From Streptomyces sp. CNQ-509 (GTDB lineage: Bacteria; Actinomycetota; Actinomycetes; Streptomycetales; Streptomycetaceae): 64,000 nucleotides of DNA. The stretch is from NCBI RefSeq assembly GCF_001011035.1, contig NZ_CP011492.1, forward strand, positions 1,805,501-1,869,500, read 5' to 3'. Within the stretch, counting starts at the first letter, position 1. The number at the start of each line of letters is the position of its first letter. The notes under the pieces are model-generated. The model ran no database searches. It was not told the DNA's origin and worked only from the letters and a program-made list of their open reading frames with translations. Below, piece after piece: positions 60,914 to 64,000 of this stretch. Made by a program: the position numbers and the translations under genes.

Positions 60914-62137
60914 TCAGCGCAGGTGCGACGTGTCGTTCAGCAGGCGCACGCTCGCGTGCCCGTCCGCGTAGTACGCGACCTCCGACACCCCCGCCGGCGA
61001 CAGCTCCATCCGGTACAGCGACTCCGGCGGCGCGCCCAGCGCCAGCCGGACCAGCGTCTTGATCGGCGTCACATGCGACACGAGCAGCACCGTGCGGCCC
61101 GCGTACCGCGCGAGGAGCTTGTCGCGCGCGACCGCGACGCGGCGGCTGACCTCGGCGAAGGACTCCCCGCCGCCGCTCGGCGCGGCCTTCGTGGAACGCA
61201 GCCAGGCGGCGAGGTCGTCGGGGTGGCGTTCCCGTACCTCCGCGAACGTCAGCCCCTCCCAGGCGCCGAAGTCCGCCTCGCGCAGTCCGTCCTCGACCCT
61301 GATCTCCAGCCCGAGCCGCACGGCCGCCGCCTCCGCGGTCTCGCGGCAGCGGCGCAGCGGGGAGCTGACCACGGCCCGGACGGTGCCGCGGGCGGCGAGG
61401 AGCCCGGCGGCGGCCGCGGCCTGGCCGCGGCCGGTGGCGGAGAGCGCGGGGTCGCCGCCGCCGGTGCCGGAGAACCGTTTCTGGGGGGTGAGGGCGGTCT
61501 CGCCGTGCCGGAGGAGGAGGAACGTGGTGGGCGCCCCGAGGTCGGTGCCCCAACCCACCGCCGGGGTCGCGGTCCTGCCGGCCTCCCCGGCCCGTACGCC
61601 GCCCTCGGCCCGCGTGCCGGAACCCTCGCCCCGCGCCTCCGAGCCCTCCCGCGACCCGGCGGCGCCGGTCCCCGCGCCCAGTTCCGCCCGCGACGCCTCC
61701 GCGCTCCACCGTTCGCCGCGCCTGCCCGCGTCCATCGCCTCGTTCGCGAGCCGGTCCGCGTGCTTGTTCTGCTCCCGCGGAATCCACTCGTACGACACCC
61801 GCCCCGGCGGGAAGACCTCGCGCGCCTCCGCGGCCAGTTCGCGCATCCCGGGGTGCTTGATCTTCCAGCGCCCCGACATCTGCTCGACGACGAGCTTGGA
61901 GTCCATCCGCACCCGGACCTCCGCGTCCGGGTCGAGCCCGCGCGCCGCCCGCAGCCCGGCGATCAGCCCGCGGTACTCGGCGACGTTGTTGCTCGCCACC
62001 CCCACGTACGCCGCGTCCTCCGCCAGCACCCCGCCGTCCGCATCGCGCACCACGGCGCCGTACCCCGCGGGCCCCGGATTCCCCCGTGAGCCGCCGTCCG
62101 CCTCGACGGTGAACACGCGCCGGGCCGGTCCTGCCAT
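60914..62137 (-). CDS. Bifunctional RNase H / histidine-phosphatase protein
   Basis: ATG 62137 shares its A with the stop of the zinc-ribbon gene (TGATG); 407 residues. The N-terminal RNase HI domain has TVEADGGSRGNPGPAGYGAVV (first Asp), NNVAEYRGLIAGL (Glu), VRMDSKLVVEQM (Asp) and NKHADRLANEAMD. After a Gly/Glu/Arg linker (about 145-200) comes a phosphoglycerate-mutase-like domain with FLLLRHGETALT and VLLVSHVTPIK. This fusion, known from mycobacteria (Rv2228c) and streptomycetes, removes RNA from RNA-DNA hybrids; the phosphatase part acts on alpha-ribazole phosphate or related esters. Confidence 0.93.
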   Translation of the reverse strand: MAGPARRVFTVEADGGSRGNPGPAGYGAVVRDADGGVLAEDAAYVGVASNNVAEYRGLIAGLRAARGLDPDAEVRVRMDSKLVVEQMSGRWKIKHPGMRELAAEAREVFPPGRVSYEWIPREQNKHADRLANEAMDAGRRGERWSAEASRAELGAGTGAAGSREGSEARGEGSGTRAEGGVRAGEAGRTATPAVGWGTDLGAPTTFLLLRHGETALTPQKRFSGTGGGDPALSATGRGQAAAAAGLLAARGTVRAVVSSPLRRCRETAEAAAVRLGLEIRVEDGLREADFGAWEGLTFAEVRERHPDDLAAWLRSTKAAPSGGGESFAEVSRRVAVARDKLLARYAGRTVLLVSHVTPIKTLVRLALGAPPESLYRMELSPAGVSEVAYYADGHASVRLLNDTSHLR

Positions 62138-62880
62138 CAGACGCCGGATTCGGGTGTACGGACCAGGATCCGGCGGCAGTTCTCGCACCGTACGACGGTG
62201 TCGGGGGCCGCGGCCCGTACCTCGTTGATCTCCGTGATGTTCAGCTCCAGCCGGCAGCCCTCGCAGCGCCGCTGGTACAGCCGGGCCGCGCCGACGCCGC
62301 CCTGCTGCTCGCGCAGCTTGTCGTACAGCTTCAGCAGGTCCGCCGGGATCTCGCCCGCGGCGGCCGCGCGCTCCTTGGCGACCGCGCCGGCCTCGGCGTC
62401 GATCTCGCCGACCGTCGCGTCGCGCCGCGCCGTGGCGTCCGCGATCTTGGCCTGAACCGACTCGACCCGGCCGGTCAGCTCCGCCACCCGCTCCTGCACG
62501 GTCTCGCGGCGCTCCATGACCTCCAGGACCACGTCCTCCAGGTCGCTCTGCCGCCGGGCCAGCGAGGCGATCTCGCTCTGCAGGTTCTCCAGGTCCTTCG
62601 GCGAGGTCACCGCGCCGGAGTCCAGCCGCTGCTGGTCGCGCGCGGCGCGCTGGCGCACCTGGTCGACGTCCTTCTCGGCCTTGACCTGCTCGCGTTCGGT
62701 GTCGCTCTCCTCGGTCTGCGCGGCGACGAGCAGGTCGCGGTGCTGCGCGAGGTCGGCCTCCAGTCCCGCGACCTCCTCGTGTTCCGGGAGGGTGCGGCGG
62801 CGGTGCTGGAGCTGGGTGAGGCGGACGTCGAGGGCCTGGACGTCCAGCAGGCGGATCTGGTCGGCGGGCGCTGCGTTCAA
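62137..62880 (-). CDS. Coiled-coil C4 zinc-ribbon protein
   Basis: The start is TTG 62880 within a TTGA overlap with the nif3-like stop; no ATG or GTG fits the conserved N-terminus (NAAPADQIRLLDVQALDVRLTQL). The 247-residue protein has a long antiparallel coiled coil (about 15-185) and a C-terminal zinc ribbon with two Cys pairs, YQRRCEGCRLEL and VRCENCRRIL. The family lies beside nif3 and RNase H genes in most actinobacteria and is thought to bind nucleic acid. Confidence 0.88.
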   Translation of the reverse strand: MNAAPADQIRLLDVQALDVRLTQLQHRRRTLPEHEEVAGLEADLAQHRDLLVAAQTEESDTEREQVKAEKDVDQVRQRAARDQQRLDSGAVTSPKDLENLQSEIASLARRQSDLEDVVLEVMERRETVQERVAELTGRVESVQAKIADATARRDATVGEIDAEAGAVAKERAAAAGEIPADLLKLYDKLREQQGGVGAARLYQRRCEGCRLELNITEINEVRAAAPDTVVRCENCRRILVRTPESGV

Positions 62881-63818
62881 GCTGGCTGCTCCGGGCTCGT
62901 AGGGGCAAGGCTGGCGTGGGATGCGGGGGATCCCGCGGTGCCCGCGGACGGTGCGGCAGAGGTGGATCGTGCCGCAGGTGCGGGCGCGTGCGTGGTCCAG
63001 GGGTCGGTCACGATACGCGACACGCGCGTGCGCAGACCCCATGCGTTCCGGTCCGAGATCGCGTCCAACTGCGCGGCGGCCTGCTCGCACCAGGGCCACT
63101 CGCTGGCCCAGTGGCCCGCGTCGATCAGGTACGGGCGGCCGCCGGCGGCGAGCGCGGCGTGCTGCTGCGCCTCGGAGACCGGGTGGTGGCGCAGGTCGGC
63201 GGTGACGTAGACGTCGACGCCCGCGGCGCGCACCGCGTCGAAGAGCCCGTCGCCGGAGCCGCCGCAGACGGCGGCCGTACGGACCTCGCCCTCCGGGTCG
63301 CCGGCGACGCGCAGTCCGGTGGCGGTACGGGGCAGGGCCGCGGCGGCGCGGTCGGCGAACTCCCGCAGCGGCACCGGGGCGTCCAGCTCGCCGAGGCGGC
63401 CGAGGCCGCGGCGGCCCGCGGGGTCGTCGGCGTCGGGCACCAGGGGCCCGGTGACGCGCAGGCCGAGGGCGCCGGCGAGGGCGTCGGAGACGCCGGGGTC
63501 GGCGCGGTCGGCGTTGGTGTGAGCGACGTGCAGCGCGACGTCGTTCTTGATGAGGGTGTGCACGACGCGGCCCTTGAACGTGCCGGCCGAGACGGTCGAC
63601 GTACCGCGCAGGTAGAGGGGGTGGTGCGTGACGAGCAGGTCGGCGCTCCACTCGACGGCCTCGTCGACGACCTCGCGGACCGGGTCGACGGCGAACAGCA
63701 CGCGCTCCACGCGGGCGTCCGGGTCGCCGCACACCGTGCCGACCGCGTCCCACGGCTCGGCGCGGCCGGCGGGCCAGAGGGCTTCGAGCGCGGCGACGAC
63801 GTCGGCAAGTGCAGGCAC
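62877..63818 (-). CDS. Nif3-like dinuclear metal centre protein
   Basis: GTG 63818; 313 residues. Metal-binding motifs of the Nif3/YbgI (GTP cyclohydrolase 1 type 2-like) family are LLVTHHPLYLRG near 62-73, HVAHTNADRADPGVSD near 97 and YLIDAGHWASEWPW near 232. The fold normally ends around RVSRIVTDPWT (about 278); here 35 extra Ala/Pro/Ser residues run on to overlap the next gene. Its exact reaction is unknown. It is the first gene of the nif3-zinc ribbon-RNase H operon. Confidence 0.9.
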   Translation of the reverse strand: MPALADVVAALEALWPAGRAEPWDAVGTVCGDPDARVERVLFAVDPVREVVDEAVEWSADLLVTHHPLYLRGTSTVSAGTFKGRVVHTLIKNDVALHVAHTNADRADPGVSDALAGALGLRVTGPLVPDADDPAGRRGLGRLGELDAPVPLREFADRAAAALPRTATGLRVAGDPEGEVRTAAVCGGSGDGLFDAVRAAGVDVYVTADLRHHPVSEAQQHAALAAGGRPYLIDAGHWASEWPWCEQAAAQLDAISDRNAWGLRTRVSRIVTDPWTTHAPAPAARSTSAAPSAGTAGSPASHASLAPTSPEQPA

Positions 63819-63994
63819 GGGGCAAGGCTACCTCCGCCGGCAGGGCCCCGGTGCGGCGCCCACCGGCAAGCACAGGGGGCGGCGCGGCGAAGCGGAACGG
63901 CGGATCCGCCACCCGTATGTGTGAAGTGACCGGCGCCGCGCCGATTGCTGTGACGTGCGAAAACTACCTTCACGTGCGGAGGTGAGGGAACCGG

Positions 63995-64000
63995 ATGAGG
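63995..64000 (+). CDS. Start of a further gene (partial)
   Basis: GGAGGTGAGG followed after a few bases by ATGAGG at the right edge is a strong ribosome site and start codon for a + strand gene, divergent from the nif3-like gene. Only two codons are in the window, so nothing can be said of the product. The gap 63819-63994 holds no other gene. Confidence 0.4.

Overview
The window is high-GC DNA (around 70% G+C by eye) with frequent GTG and TTG starts, AGGAG-type ribosome sites, many stop/start overlaps, several secreted polysaccharide hydrolases and DasR-like operators. This points to Streptomyces or a close filamentous actinomycete chromosome. No CRISPR array and no tRNA or rRNA gene was seen; one structural RNA, RNase P RNA (rnpB), is clear.

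Left part (1-12.9 kb), core-like. It starts with the N-terminus of a LacI regulator facing a secreted GH16/GH64 beta-1,3-glucanase pair that has a perfect LacI-type palindrome in its promoter. Then come a LeuE-like exporter, a MOSC protein, a secreted arylsulfotransferase-like protein, an RNB ribonuclease whose end overlaps antisense with a membrane-protein gene, a MerR regulator, an aromatic amino acid decarboxylase, an AraC regulator, an EamA exporter and rnpB.

Island 1 (12.9-34.2 kb). The 3' end of rnpB and its terminator are duplicated as a 79-bp exact direct repeat at 12901-12979 and 34128-34206. Between the copies lies a complete type 2 BREX (Pgl) phage-defence system: pglW-pglX-pglY-pglZ in one tightly overlapping operon, and brxD-brxHI divergent from it. 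A decayed methyltransferase gene and an ATPase with a nuclease-like C-terminus follow. No integrase was found.

Island 2 (34.2-43.5 kb). A third, 28-bp copy of the rnpB end at 43510 suggests a second, older insertion. This segment holds a sulfotransferase-like gene, two tandem-UspA stress proteins around a DMT transporter, NIPSNAP, SnoaL-like and TetR genes with a palindromic operator, IS1380 remnants, and a broken CopG/PIN toxin-antitoxin locus.

Right part (43.5-64 kb). An AraC regulator and a DHFR-like reductase are followed by a small operon encoding a methyltransferase, an indole-type (DMATS) prenyltransferase and a squalene/phytoene-synthase-like enzyme, with an APH-like kinase divergent to it; this is the best candidate for an undescribed pathway. 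Next come a 1,495-residue RHS polymorphic toxin with an overlapping putative immunity gene, GH19 and GH18 chitinases behind DasR-like sites, and a GH87-type alpha-1,3-glucanase. The window ends in housekeeping genes: yaaA-like, KDPG aldolase, and a coupled operon of Nif3-like, zinc-ribbon and RNase H/phosphatase proteins.

Taken together, the secreted enzymes (GH16, GH64, GH87, GH18, GH19) fit attack on fungal cell walls, while the rnpB-linked islands carry defence and stress functions.
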